Assembly (NCBI RefSeq): GCF_037076465.1
Contig: NZ_AP028908.1
Span: 744,001 to 808,000 of the forward strand
DNA: 64,000 nucleotides
DNA from: Pectobacterium araliae
GTDB lineage: Bacteria > Pseudomonadota > Gammaproteobacteria > Enterobacterales > Enterobacteriaceae
Direction of reading: 5' to 3'
A program made the position numbers and the translations under genes. Shown piece by piece: positions 34,231-42,760 of the stretch. The notes beneath the pieces were generated by a model. The model was given only the letters and a program-made list of their open reading frames with translations, made no database searches and was not told where the DNA came from. Within the stretch, counting starts at the first letter, position 1. Each line of letters starts with the position of its first letter.

Positions 34231-35337
34231 TTATTTCCCTGCTTTAATGACGGTTGCCGTCCAGTAGGGTAAATCCCAGGTGCCGCCGAGGCGGATCATA
34301 CGGCATGAGCCTGTGATTGATGCTCGGCTTTGCTGAAATGTTTTGCCATCCCATATCCAGGCACTATCGCTCATGCAGTCCGCGAGTCCGCGCCCTTTCT
34401 GTACTGCGGTAATTTCACCGTTTTCGTAGCCGACTCCCATTGTGGTTACGAGCTGAGGCTGAGTTTGCATTGCGTTGTCGATGACCCAGTAAGCGTAGCC
34501 TTCATTGTAGGCTGCACGCCAGCAAAGAGTACTGAGCAACGACATGCTGCCATTGAGCGGCGTGAGCATCATTGGTTCCTCTACTCTGCCATCTTGTTGC
34601 GGGAAGTCATAGCAGTCATCTTTCTCCAGTGTCTTGAGCAGCTTATTCTGGATAGCCGCTTGTTCCACATTCGTCAGATTTCGTGAGGGTTCCTGTTGGG
34701 TTGCTGCCGCGTAAATAATCGGGGCTGCTAAGGCTGGTAGATCACTGCTTTTGTTGCCTTTTTGGGTTATGGCGTCCGTTGTACCAATGCGACCCTGTCT
34801 TTCATCCATTTTTAGCAAGACCGCGTAGGCACCTGCTCCAGATAGTTCGGAGACGATATCATCGTGCAGAAAAGCCACTTTTCCGCTTCCTTTTAGGGCC
34901 TGTAATACGACGAGAATTTGCGCCTCATTGAGCTGCCAGAGATTGTCTCCTGCTGAGGTGAGAGAGCCTTTATTCACACCGTCAACGGTTAGCGTGAGTT
35001 TGGTGCCTGTAGGAATCTCTTTGTCCACCTCAGCGAGCGTGATCTCAGCCGTTATTGGCGTATTCTTCCCGGCATGACGCGTTATGAGCAATGAGACGTC
35101 TTGAGCTTCTTCATCTTCTCCTATGCCTTTCTCTTCTGGTGAGTAGCCTGCTGCCCGGCACGTTAGTGTGTTATCGCAGACCAGTTCCCAATCTTTATGA
35201 AAGAAAGTGCTATCGGCGAATGTTGTGGCACATGCCAGAGTAGGGAGCGCCGCGATGAGGGCTGTTAGCACAGAGAGGCTGGTAGGGAGAGAAAAAATCA
35301 TTTCCATCAATTCCTTGATTGTATTGTTGCTTTTCAT
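34231..35337 (-). CDS. DUF1176 secreted protein
   Basis: This is a 368-residue protein with an N-terminal signal region (IFSLPTSLSVLTALIAALPT then LACATTFAD). The DUF1176 hallmark FHKDWELVCDNTLTCRAAGY follows directly, and more conserved cysteines occur later (KDDCYDF, TLCWRAAYNEGYAYWVID, GLADCMSDSAWIWDGKTF). It is probably periplasmic; family function is unknown. The start could be 35337 or the internal ATG 35307 preceded by AAGGA. It is convergent with the NTF2-like gene. Confidence 0.82.
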   Translation of the reverse strand: MKSNNTIKELMEMIFSLPTSLSVLTALIAALPTLACATTFADSTFFHKDWELVCDNTLTCRAAGYSPEEKGIGEDEEAQDVSLLITRHAGKNTPITAEITLAEVDKEIPTGTKLTLTVDGVNKGSLTSAGDNLWQLNEAQILVVLQALKGSGKVAFLHDDIVSELSGAGAYAVLLKMDERQGRIGTTDAITQKGNKSSDLPALAAPIIYAAATQQEPSRNLTNVEQAAIQNKLLKTLEKDDCYDFPQQDGRVEEPMMLTPLNGSMSLLSTLCWRAAYNEGYAYWVIDNAMQTQPQLVTTMGVGYENGEITAVQKGRGLADCMSDSAWIWDGKTFQQSRASITGSCRMIRLGGTWDLPYWTATVIKAGK

Positions 35338-35677
35338 TGGCTTGTTCTTCGTATCAGGAAGTTAGCCACTTTTTTAACATATGTCAGGATGTTAGCTTTA
35401 TACTGCGTGATATTGCGAATATTTCTTGTTCGGCCACTCCTCTATTAAGAGCGAATCGGGTATGATGGCGTCACCGTCGACCGTTCATCGGTTGCTCAAA
35501 ATCCCCTCTGCGTTATCAGCATGTTTATCCTGCTTTTTAACCTCATGCGTGATAACGGTCAGAAATCAGTTTCCCACACAGCTGAAACGATCCCTATAAA
35601 TAAGTGTCATGATAGATGTAGCGCGATGAGAACGACTCTTTATGCGGTACGCTGTTAATCACTTAAAGATGAGTATC
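35338..35677. other. Divergent intergenic region before lpxP-like gene
   Basis: About 340 bp between the DUF1176 gene and the acyltransferase. I recognise no operator or RNA in it; it should contain both promoters. Confidence 0.4.
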
Positions 35678-36601
35678 ATGAAAATTAAGCAAACATTTAC
35701 CAGGGCATTACTCCACCCGCGCTATTGGGCGACTTGGTTCGGTCTTGGCGTGCTGTTTTTATTAGTCCAACTTCCTTACCCGCTATTGATGAGGCTTGGG
35801 AGCAGCGCAGGTCGTTTATCTCGGGTCTTTCTTAAGCGTCGGGTGTCGATTGCCCGGCGCAATCTTGAGCTGTGCTTCCCTGCAATCTCCGACGATGAGC
35901 GAGAGGCCATGATCGATAGCAACTTTGCGTCGCTCGGCATGGCCTTAGTCGAAACCGGCATGGCCTGGTTCTGGTCCGATCGTCGTGTGCGCCAATGGTT
36001 TGATGTCTCGGGGCTGGAGCATTTGGAGCGTGCTACGGAAAAAAGGCAGGGCGTGATGGTGATTGGTATTCACTTCATGTCGCTGGAACTGGGAGGCAGG
36101 GCGATGGGGTTGTGTCGGCCAATGATGGCGATGTACCGCCCGCACAATAATAAAGCGATGGAAATGGTGCAAACCTGGGGACGTTCTCGTTCAAACAAGG
36201 CAATGATTGACCGTAAAGATCTGCGCGGTATGGTTCAGGCGCTAAAGCGTGGTGAAGCGGTGTGGTTCGCTCCCGATCAGGATTACGGCCCAAAAGGCAG
36301 CGTCTTTGCACCATTCTTTGCGGTGAAAAATGCGGCCACCACCAGCGGCACGTTCACCATCAGTCGCTTGGCAAAACCTGCAATGATGACGACGGTGCTG
36401 ATTCGTAAACCGAATGCGTTGGGTTACCAACTGGTGATTCAGCCTGAATTACAGGATTATCCTTATCACGATGAACAGGCTGCTGCGTGTTACATGAATA
36501 AGGTGATTGAGAAAGAAATCATGCGTGCGCCTGAACAGTACCTTTGGCTGCACCGCCGCTTTAAAACGCGTCCGGCAGGGGAAATATCACTCTATGCCTG
36601 A
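35678..36601 (+). CDS. lpxP: Lipid A late acyltransferase, LpxP-like
   Basis: This is an inner-membrane Kdo2-lipid IVA acyltransferase of 307 residues. It shows one N-terminal transmembrane helix (ATWFGLGVLFLLVQLPYPLL), the catalytic HX4 motif region GVMVIGIHFMSLELGGRAMG (HX4E) and WFAPDQDYGPKGSVFAPFF. The C-terminus IMRAPEQYLWLHRRFKTRPA is conserved. Detailed matches (RRVSIARRNLELCFP, MGLCRPMMAMYRPHNN) are closer to LpxP (palmitoleoyl, cold-induced in E. coli) than to LpxL. ATG 35678 is preferred over 35642. Confidence 0.85.
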   Translation: MKIKQTFTRALLHPRYWATWFGLGVLFLLVQLPYPLLMRLGSSAGRLSRVFLKRRVSIARRNLELCFPAISDDEREAMIDSNFASLGMALVETGMAWFWSDRRVRQWFDVSGLEHLERATEKRQGVMVIGIHFMSLELGGRAMGLCRPMMAMYRPHNNKAMEMVQTWGRSRSNKAMIDRKDLRGMVQALKRGEAVWFAPDQDYGPKGSVFAPFFAVKNAATTSGTFTISRLAKPAMMTTVLIRKPNALGYQLVIQPELQDYPYHDEQAAACYMNKVIEKEIMRAPEQYLWLHRRFKTRPAGEISLYA

Positions 36602-36630
36602 GGTGAGATGACGTAAGCATGTGCGAAATG

Positions 36631-36652
36631 GGATGGCGCTTCCGCGCCATCC
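36631..36652 (+). terminator. Hairpin after lpxP
   Basis: GGATGGCGC-TTCC-GCGCCATCC, a perfect 9-bp stem with tetraloop 29 bases after the lpxP stop. No T-tract follows. Confidence 0.5.
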
Positions 36653-36687
36653 TGCTGTCAGGAAGACTGCGGTTATCGTTGATGCAC

Positions 36688-36720
36688 AAACAAAAATGGC
36701 CGCCGGATGGCAGCCATTTT
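36688..36720 (-). terminator. Intrinsic terminator of the azuC-like transcript
   Basis: On the minus strand AAAATGGC-T-GCC-ATCC-GGC-G-GCCATTTT folds into an 11-bp stem with one mismatch, followed by TTTTTGTTTG. It ends the small transcript from 36979. Confidence 0.8.
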
Positions 36721-36743
36721 GGGGGTTAACGTACCGAGTACGA

Positions 36744-36830
36744 TTAACGGAAGATAGCGTGGGGGTTAACACCGCGATAGGTTTTGCCCAACGCTTTTAA
36801 TATTTGATTGATTTTGCGGACAACGCGCAT
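36744..36830 (-). CDS. azuC: AzuC-like small protein (28 residues)
   Basis: This tiny gene was found by reading the minus strand. ATG 36830 is preceded by GGGGA with seven-base spacing. The 28-residue product starts MRVVRKINQILKALGK and ends TYRGVNPHAIFR. It has the same length as E. coli AzuC, and its tail matches AzuC's KTFKDVPPGNMFR (recalled sequence). The N-terminal part should be an amphipathic basic helix. E. coli AzuC is a membrane-associated peptide from the dual-function AzuCR RNA that affects GlpD. A terminator follows directly, and a CRP-flanked promoter precedes the gene pair. Confidence 0.65.
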   Translation of the reverse strand: MRVVRKINQILKALGKTYRGVNPHAIFR

Positions 36831-36857
36831 TTTTTTATCCCCACGATTCTTAAATAA

Positions 36858-36929
36858 TTATTGGTTAAAAGTACCAAAGTTGATGTTGATGTTTTCAAAC
36901 ATAGCGATGATTTTGTTCAGCAGTTTCAT
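36858..36929 (-). CDS. Second AzuC-like small protein (23 residues)
   Basis: This lies immediately upstream of the 28-residue gene on the same strand, 27 bases apart. ATG 36929 has GAGG eight bases upstream; ATG 36935 is too close. The product starts MKLLNKIIAMFEN and ends FGTFNQ. The spacing MKL..KI..MF.N fits the N-terminal half of E. coli AzuC (MKLRKILKSMFNN), so it may be a diverged tandem copy. It is predicted as an amphipathic helix. Confidence 0.6.
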   Translation of the reverse strand: MKLLNKIIAMFENININFGTFNQ

Positions 36930-36963
36930 GGTCATTTCCTCATTGTTAGTTAATTTGTTTTTC

Positions 36964-36979
36964 TGTGATGCTGTTCACG
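36964..36979. promoter_or_regulatory. CRP-like site overlapping the azuC-like transcription start
   Basis: TGTGATGCTGTTCACG fits TGTGA-N6-TCACA with one mismatch at the end. It overlaps the predicted start of the minus-strand transcript, a position suited to repression. Confidence 0.5.
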
Positions 36980-36985
36980 TTTTTA

Positions 36986-37014
36986 AGAGTACTCGCACTG
37001 ATACAGGTGGTCAA
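36986..37014 (-). promoter_or_regulatory. Promoter of the azuC-like transcript
   Basis: On the minus strand TTGACC (37014-37009) and TACTCT (36991-36986) are separated by exactly 17 bp. Transcription would start near 36979 and run to the terminator at 36688, about 290 nt. Confidence 0.7.
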
Positions 37015-37020
37015 CTTTTT

Positions 37021-37036
37021 TGTGATGGAAATCACA
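37021..37036. promoter_or_regulatory. Consensus CRP site upstream of the azuC-like promoter
   Basis: TGTGATGGAAATCACA is a perfect TGTGA-N6-TCACA palindrome flanked by T and A runs, about 50 bp upstream of the predicted start. A second CRP-like site lies at the start itself. Confidence 0.75.
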
Positions 37037-37504
37037 AAAAAATGAACGATCAGTTTGTGAGAAGTAAACCGTGGTTTTGATTTTCGTCTAAGAACCCTTT
37101 CTGCTTTTTCTTCATACTGGCGCGTTTTCAGCGAGTTGCCTGGTTGCACAGTATTTGTACCGATTGCAGATTTCCTTAGCGGAAAGATGGAATAGAGATA
37201 GGTAAATTGTCTCGATTAGCAGTTGAAATAAGCGCGGAGGAAGCGGGATAATCGTGCGCTTCACATTACCTGACACTGTTTATCCGGTGATGTTTTACTT
37301 CCGCTTGTTTTTATACCGCTCGTTTTGATCGAGCAACATTTTCCGGTTCTGCATCCAGCGAGTTAATCGTTTGCGTGCGGGGTTATAGGGTTCATGGCGC
37401 GTTATGTTCATTGTTAATTAGTGTGCTGATGCGTTCGCGGGCAAGGCTGCGAGAACCGTTCAGAATTGATCGTAAATAATAATGGCATTTCAGGGGATAC
37501 CACT
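37037..37504. promoter_or_regulatory. Upstream region of the adenine permease
   Basis: About 470 bp without a gene. Its recognised element is a PurR-like site at 37361-37376; the rest shows no structure I can name. Confidence 0.4.
37361..37376. promoter_or_regulatory. PurR-like operator
   Basis: AGTTAATCGTTTGCGT is the reverse complement of ACGCAAACGATTAACT. It matches the PurR box ACGCAAACGTTTTCGT well in its first half. Purine permeases of this family are PurR-controlled in E. coli. Confidence 0.5.
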
Positions 37505-38872
37505 ATGTCAAACACCACCCGTCAGGCAGAGAATGCGGCGCGTCCGCAAGGCGCGCTTGATGCTTTTTTCAAAATTACACAGCGTGGCAGTAACACGCGT
37601 CAGGAAGTGTTAGCAGGCCTGACAACGTTCCTGGCTATGGTTTATTCGGTGATAGTCGTACCGAATATGCTGGGCAAAGCTGGGTTCCCGCCAACTGCCG
37701 TGTTCGTTGCAACTTGTTTGGTCGCTGGACTGGGATCGCTGCTGATGGGATTGTGGGCTAATCTGCCGATGGCCATTGGTTGCGCGATTTCTCTGACGGC
37801 GTTCACTGCGTTTAGTCTGGTGCTGGGGCAACAAATCAGTATTCCCGTAGCGCTGGGGGCGATCTTCCTGATGGGGGTGCTGTTTACCATTATTTCCGTT
37901 ACCGGCATCCGTTCTTGGATCTTGCGTAATCTGCCGCTAGGCGTGGCGCACGGTACAGGTATTGGCATTGGTTTGTTCCTGCTGATTATTGCTGCCAACG
38001 GTGTGGGACTGGTAGTAAAAAACCCGATTGACGGCCTGCCTGTCGCGTTGGGTGATTTCACCTCTTTCCCTGTTGTGATGTCCCTGCTGGGGTTAGCGGC
38101 GACCATTGGTTTAGAAAAACGTCGCGTACCAGGCGGCATTTTGCTGGTTATTGTCGTGATCTCTATTCTGGGGCTGATTTTTGATCCGAATGTAAAATAT
38201 GCCGGTTTCTTCGCACTGCCGAGTCTGACGGCGGCTGACGGTTCGTCGCTGATCTTCAGTCTGGATATCATGGGCGCGTTGCAGCCTTTGGTTCTGCCGA
38301 GCGTACTGGCGTTGGTAATGACGGCGGTGTTTGATGCGACGGGGACGATTCGTGCGGTAGCGGGGCAGGCGAACCTGTTGGATAAAGACGGGCAAATCAT
38401 CAACGGCGGTAAAGCGTTGACAGCAGACTCCGTGAGCAGCATTTTTTCCAGTCTGGTTGGGACGTCTCCGGCGGCGGTCTACATCGAGTCCGCCGCAGGT
38501 ACAGCGGCTGGTGGTAAAACTGGCTTAACCGCGACTGTCGTCGGTGTGCTGTTCCTGCTGCTGCTGTTCGTGTCTCCGTTAGCGTATTTGGTTCCCGGTT
38601 ATGCTACCGCCCCTGCGCTGATGTACGTCGGTCTGCTCATGCTGGGCAACGTATCCAAACTGAATTTTGATGACTTCGTGGATGCCATGTCTGGTCTGGT
38701 CTGTGCGGTATTTATCGTACTGACCTGTAACATCGTGACCGGTATTATGCTGGGCTTTGGTGCGCTGGTATTAGGCCGCCTCTGTTCCGGTGAATGGCGT
38801 AAACTGAACATCGGTACAGTGGTTATCGCGGTGGCTCTGGTCGTGTTCTACGCTGGCGGCTGGGCACTGTAA
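37505..38872 (+). CDS. adeQ: Adenine permease, NCS2/AzgA family (AdeP/AdeQ-like)
   Basis: This is a purine:H+ symporter of 455 residues with about 13-14 membrane spans, matching E. coli AdeP/AdeQ (PurP/YicO) over its length: [80 protein letters not shown]. The family signature [18 protein letters not shown] is present. ATG 37505 follows CAGGGGATACC; the upstream in-frame ATG 37466 lacks a ribosome site. Choice between AdeP and AdeQ is uncertain. Confidence 0.88.
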   Translation: MSNTTRQAENAARPQGALDAFFKITQRGSNTRQEVLAGLTTFLAMVYSVIVVPNMLGKAGFPPTAVFVATCLVAGLGSLLMGLWANLPMAIGCAISLTAFTAFSLVLGQQISIPVALGAIFLMGVLFTIISVTGIRSWILRNLPLGVAHGTGIGIGLFLLIIAANGVGLVVKNPIDGLPVALGDFTSFPVVMSLLGLAATIGLEKRRVPGGILLVIVVISILGLIFDPNVKYAGFFALPSLTAADGSSLIFSLDIMGALQPLVLPSVLALVMTAVFDATGTIRAVAGQANLLDKDGQIINGGKALTADSVSSIFSSLVGTSPAAVYIESAAGTAAGGKTGLTATVVGVLFLLLLFVSPLAYLVPGYATAPALMYVGLLMLGNVSKLNFDDFVDAMSGLVCAVFIVLTCNIVTGIMLGFGALVLGRLCSGEWRKLNIGTVVIAVALVVFYAGGWAL

Positions 38873-38885
38873 TCCTGTTTGATTT

Positions 38886-38915
38886 GAGGGGCGTAGGCCC
38901 CTCTCTCGTTTCCTT
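38886..38915 (+). terminator. Terminator after the adenine permease
   Basis: GAGGGGC-GTAG-GCCCCTC forms a 7-bp stem with tetraloop and is followed by TCTCGTTTCCTT. Moderate T-richness. Confidence 0.65.
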
Positions 38916-39225
38916 AACTCTTCGTCTATTTCCTCTTCCCTTATTTTATCTTTTTTCATGTTTCTGAATATTTATTATCCACGCAATAGCGCTATGCATC
39001 GTTATGATATTTTCCATTTAACGCATAAGCTAAACTGAATTTATGATTAACAAAACGCATAAATAGTCACTTACAATGCGAATAGTGAATGGTTAATAAT
39101 AATTTTTTTGATGTTGATTTAATAATATATTTTCGTATTAGAACCAGGGATTAAATAAAACATATCGTCATGTCGAGAATGTTTTATTGCTGAGTAAAAA
39201 TAACTAAAAAAGAGAATTTCATAAT
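38916..39225. other. AT-rich promoter region of the URO-D family gene
   Basis: About 310 bp of AT-rich sequence with no ORF or clear operator. Confidence 0.4.
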
Positions 39226-40218
39226 ATGAAGCCGAATGAACGCTTGCAGGTAGCACTTGCTAATGGCGTTCCTGATTCTGTCCCAGTCGGTGCATGGGGG
39301 CACTTCTATATTCAGGAAATTAACACGGTTGATTTTGCCGCCACAATGGTTGAATTTTATCACCGCTACCAGTGGGATTTTATTAAAGTACATTCACGAG
39401 CCAGTTATCATGTTGAAGGTTGGGGATATACCTATCGTCCTTCGACAGATCCTTCCACGTTACATCACTGTTTATCTTCTCCGATTTCACAACCTGAGGA
39501 TTGGGCAACGTTACGTCCATTGGATGTGACCTGCCCACCGCTGGCTGAGCAACTGGCGATATTGCGTTTGATTCGCCGACAGATTGGCCCGCATGTGCCG
39601 ATTATCATGACCGTTTTTTTACCTCTGGATGTCGCTGATAAACTGGTTGACCGTAATACGGAATTGCTTCGCCAGCATCTTGCCATCGCACCGGAGTTTG
39701 TTTGCGGCGCTCTGGATGCGATTGCTACCACGTTTGCCAACCTTGTTCGCGCGCTGGTGAATGAAGGCGTGGACGGGATTTATTTTTCCAGTAAATGGGC
39801 TAATAGCCGTCATCTGTCTTCATCTGATTACCTTCGGTGGATAAAACCTTATGATCTTCGGGTAATGAATGAAGCCAAAAATTTATGGTGTAATTTTTTA
39901 CACTTATGTGAGAGCGATATTTATCTGAATGACTGTCTGGATTATCCGGCACAGGTGATGCATTGGGATACGATGTCCGGAAATAACCCTTCATTTGCTC
40001 AGGTTCGCCAGAAAATGCCTTCGCTTGTCGTTAGCGGGGGAATATCTCCTTCACTGCTGGCCTACGGTAGCGCCGATGATGTACGCCGGAGTGTAAGAGA
40101 CGCTATTGAGCAAACTCAGGGGCGCGGTTTTATTCTGGCTCCCGGCTGCTCTGTCCCTATTGGAAAAACGCCGCAGGAAAATCTTGATGCGTTACGGCAG
40201 GCAGCTCAATGCCGCTAA
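39226..40218 (+). CDS. Uroporphyrinogen decarboxylase-family protein (not HemE)
   Basis: This is a 330-residue TIM-barrel protein of the URO-D/methyltransferase superfamily. N-terminal MKPNERLQVALANGVPDSVP and PVGAWGHFYIQE begin the barrel, and C-terminal PSLVVSGGISPSLLAYGSAD, FILAPGCSVP and TPQENLDAL are typical of corrinoid-methyltransferase-like and catabolic members rather than of heme-biosynthetic HemE. It looks intact but heads an operon whose remaining genes are all broken. Its substrate is unknown and was presumably delivered by the decayed ABC transporter downstream. Confidence 0.8.
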   Translation: MKPNERLQVALANGVPDSVPVGAWGHFYIQEINTVDFAATMVEFYHRYQWDFIKVHSRASYHVEGWGYTYRPSTDPSTLHHCLSSPISQPEDWATLRPLDVTCPPLAEQLAILRLIRRQIGPHVPIIMTVFLPLDVADKLVDRNTELLRQHLAIAPEFVCGALDAIATTFANLVRALVNEGVDGIYFSSKWANSRHLSSSDYLRWIKPYDLRVMNEAKNLWCNFLHLCESDIYLNDCLDYPAQVMHWDTMSGNNPSFAQVRQKMPSLVVSGGISPSLLAYGSADDVRRSVRDAIEQTQGRGFILAPGCSVPIGKTPQENLDALRQAAQCR

Positions 40219-40261
40219 TTCTACGCCGGAAAATGAATATTATATTCAGGGGATTTATATT

Positions 40262-40357
40262 ATGAGCGCCAGACAATTACACGATCGGGCGATGGCTTAC
40301 AGACCAGTGAATGGACGCGGGAAAATTTTATTGAAATGCGTGCAGCGGGTCTGACGG
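40262..40357 (+). pseudogene. Fragment of a membrane dipeptidase (peptidase M19)
   Basis: After ATG 40262 (AGGGG upstream) the frame gives MSARQLHDRAMAY. A neighbouring frame then continues DGLQTSEWTRENFIEMRAAG, LTAVNCS, the N-terminal signature of renal-dipeptidase-like enzymes. So a small frameshifting loss and a large deletion leave only about 40 of more than 300 residues. The fragment runs directly into the tail of another gene. Confidence 0.6.
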
Positions 40358-40592
40358 CCGTCAATTGTTCATTGATTATGCTATTGGCGTGGAAGCGCAA
40401 ACCGTCTTTGCTGAAAAGAGCTTCTATGCGCCGGTAAATCAGTCGGTGAAGTTGGAAGATACCGTTGCGGCGCGTATCTACGGCAGTAAAGAAGCGCAGG
40501 CGGCACAGTCGTCGCTGGACTGGCCTTGGATCGCGGAACAGTACGCGCCGTGGATACAACGCATTCGTCGTGAAGTTATTGCGGTTCATTAA
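40358..40592 (+). pseudogene. C-terminal fragment of an ABC substrate-binding protein
   Basis: The frame reads DYAIGVEAQTVFAEKSFYAP, VNQSVKLEDTVAARI and ends IRREVIAVH. This is the C-terminal lobe of a spermidine/iron-type periplasmic binding protein, with about 75 residues left. It is joined without a start to the dipeptidase fragment. It precedes a matching ATPase and two permeases, so the original order binding protein-ATPase-permeases is kept. Confidence 0.6.
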
Positions 40593-40615
40593 TCACTGAT
40601 GCAGGCAAGGGTTGT

Positions 40616-41464
40616 ATGTCTGATTTTCATGTTGTGGTAGAGGATTTGGTAAAGACGTATCCAGGTGCTGCAACGCCGTCCGTCGATCGTGTCAGCTTTT
40701 CGCTGCCGCAGGGGGAGATGCTGGCGTTGCTGGGGCCTTCTGGCTGCGGTAAGACAACAATGTTACGCATGATAGCCGGGCTGATAGCGCCAGATGCCGG
40801 CACGATCAGCCTGAACGGTCGTGATATTTCGGCTATTCCCGTTTATCAGCGCAATATCGGCATGGTTTTCCAGTCATATGCCTTGTTCCCGCATATGACG
40901 ATTGCGCAGAATGTCGCTTTTGGTCTGGACGTGCGTAAGGTTGGAAAATCTGAACGGGATAGCCGTGTCAGGAAAGCGCTGGATCTGGTCAAGCTAACCG
41001 GCCTGGGCGATCGTCGCGTCAGCCAGCTTTCAGGCGGGCAACAGCAGCGTGCGGCTATCGCGCGTTCGTTGCTCATCGAACCGGCTCTATTGCTGTTCGA
41101 TGAGCCGCTCTCCAATCTTGACGCTAAACTGCGTGATGAAATGCGCGATGAGATCCGCGATATTCAGCGTCGTACCGGCGTTACCGCAATCTTTGTCACG
41201 CACGATCAGGATGAAGCGCTGTCGATGGCGGATCGTCTGGTGCCGGTGTTATCTGGCAAGCGCGATGGCGTTAATCATTTTAGCGGCGTAGTTGAACGCA
41301 TTGTGTATCGAGGGTAAGTGCAGGCGCTAACGGTACAGTGCGGCCAACATCGGCTACAGGCCGAAATCTTTACCCATATTGGCTATGTGCCGAAAGTCGG
41401 GGAATTGATTACTTTTGCCGTTGATCCCGGTGACGTCACCCTGATCGGGCAGGATGCGGTATGA
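40616..41464 (+). pseudogene. ABC transporter ATPase (PotA type), internal deletion and nonsense codon
   Basis: The ATPase core is intact: GPSGCGKTT, LSGGQQQRAAIARSL, LLLFDEPLSNLDAKL, VTHDQDEALSMADRL. Directly after it about 70 residues usual in PotA-type proteins are missing, and the frame jumps to VLSGKRDGVNHFSGVVERIV. An in-frame TAA stops it at 41315-41317. The same frame then continues as VQALTVQCGQHRLQAEIF...DVTLIGQDAV to TGA at 41462, the end of a TOBE domain. The last codon overlaps the next ATG. Confidence 0.75.
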
Positions 41465-41624
41465 AAAAGCGTCAGCAATCACGCGTTCTGCTATTAATGT
41501 TCCTGTTTCCGGGGCTGCTGGTGCTGGGCGTTACCTTTTTGGCGCCGCTGATTTGGCTGATGAAAACGTCGCTTTCTTCATCAGCGAGCATTACGCTCTC
41601 TGGAAGGGTAGGGGCTCAGCATGA
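41461..41624 (+). pseudogene. ABC permease 1 (PotB type), largely deleted
   Basis: The first 40 residues (MKKRQQSRVLLLMFLFPGLL, VLGVTFLAPLIWLMKTSL) are a normal start of a PotB-like permease. After 41580 the original C-terminus appears in another frame (YALWKGRGSA then TGA overlapping the next ATG). More than 200 residues are gone. Confidence 0.65.
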
Positions 41625-42148
41625 AATATTCCCGCATCGCGACGGCCAAGCTTGCCTGGCGTACCTTGATTTCACTTATTTATCTTTTCTTACTGGCGCC
41701 GATTATCGTCGTGTTGATCATTTCGTTCGATACCCGACAGTATCTCTCTTTTCCGCCAGAAAGCTTTTCTTTCGGGTCATACATTAAGGTGTTCAATAAC
41801 GCCGAGTTTATTGCCGCCTTTTGGCGTAGCCTGGCTATTGGGATTGTTGTCGGAATGATTGCGGTTATCTCTGGAATTTTGCTCTCGCTGGCGCTGACTC
41901 GTTTTCGCTTCCGCAGGCGGCAGACGATCACATTTCTGGTCGCCGCGCCGTTTCTGGTTCCGCATATCGTACTGGCGGTCGGATTGATGTTGGTATTTGC
42001 CCCGTTGGGGCTACTCGATAGCTATGGCGGGATCATTCTGGCGCATTTAGGGATCACCATTCCTTATACCGTCCGCACGATCGCCATGAGCCTGTCGGCT
42101 GTGTCGCTACGTCGCATTTACAGACTGGCTGTGATTTTCTTACGGTGA
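41621..42148 (+). pseudogene. ABC permease 2 (PotC type), 3' end deleted
   Basis: This is 175 residues of a PotC-like permease (LISLIYLFLLAPIIVVLIIS, FLVPHIVLAVGLMLVFAPLG, IPYTVRTIAMSLSAVS). The chain stops where the EAA loop should begin and is fused to sequence of the next gene near 42123. About 90 residues including the ATPase-docking loop are missing, so it cannot work. Confidence 0.7.
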
Positions 42149-42465
42149 ATGTCCGAACTCCTGGGCTGACGGGAAACGCGCTGGTATTGGTTTGGATCCA
42201 TGGTGGAGGCTATGCCGTCGGCTCGGCCAATGAACCGCTGCTACAAACCGGCGCGTTTGCGGCCAGCGGCGTGGTTGAAGTGAGTGTAAATTACCGGCTG
42301 GGCGCGTTGGAGAGTGAGGCGGATGATTTATCGACGCTACCAATAGAACGTCTGCTACTGGCGCAGCAAGCCGTTTGCGATGAATCCTATCACCACCATG
42401 ATTATGAACGTGACGGTGGGGTAACCGCGCTTGGCGTGCCTTTCGTGCCAGTCATTGGTGGTCAG
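42123..42465 (+). pseudogene. Type B carboxylesterase fragment, internally deleted
   Basis: The frame reads GCDFLTVNVRTPGLTGNAL, VLVWIHGGGYAVGS (oxyanion-hole HGGG), VSVNYRLGAL, then jumps to DLSTLPIERLLLAQQAV and VPFVPVIGGQ. The N-terminus and the region holding the catalytic Ser (GxSxG) are absent. It resembles PnbA-type esterases. Confidence 0.65.
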
Positions 42466-42647
42466 CGACGTCAAATTACCATTGATTTCTCTCGCCCTTT
42501 CTGTTTATCCCTTTCTTTTGTTTGATTTTTATTCTTTTTGCGATCCTTCATACCGATCTGCCTCCCGATCGCGAGGGGGCGGAGTGGTTTCATCCTGGCG
42601 TTCTGCGAAAATCTCGCTGGCAAAAAAAAGTAGCGGCGCAACTGTAA
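42466..42647 (+). pseudogene. Probable C-terminal remnant of a membrane transporter
   Basis: A hydrophobic stretch split over two frames (PLISLALSVYPFLLF and ILFAILHTDLPPDRE) is followed by GAEWFHPGVLRKSRWQKKVA, AQL and TAA. A last membrane span with a basic tail looks like the end of a secondary transporter. The identification is tentative. Confidence 0.4.
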
Positions 42648-42760
42648 ATTCTTCACTCAAAAAAACATTTTAATGCCAGAATAAAGACGTTAAATATAAG
42701 AGCGTTGTTCACGCGCTAACTGGCAGAATTTTTTGATTTAGGAGTACGTCTAAGGAAAGC

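Noticed and set aside
36808..37080. A 90-codon plus-strand ORF between lpxP and the adenine permease
   Set aside because: It is antisense to the azuC-like unit, has no ribosome site, and its composition follows the complementary small ORFs, the promoter and CRP sites.
42431..42673. An 80-codon ORF before the antiporter gene
   Set aside because: Only short stretches in two frames look protein-like and they resemble the tail of a transporter; it is treated as a remnant, not a gene.
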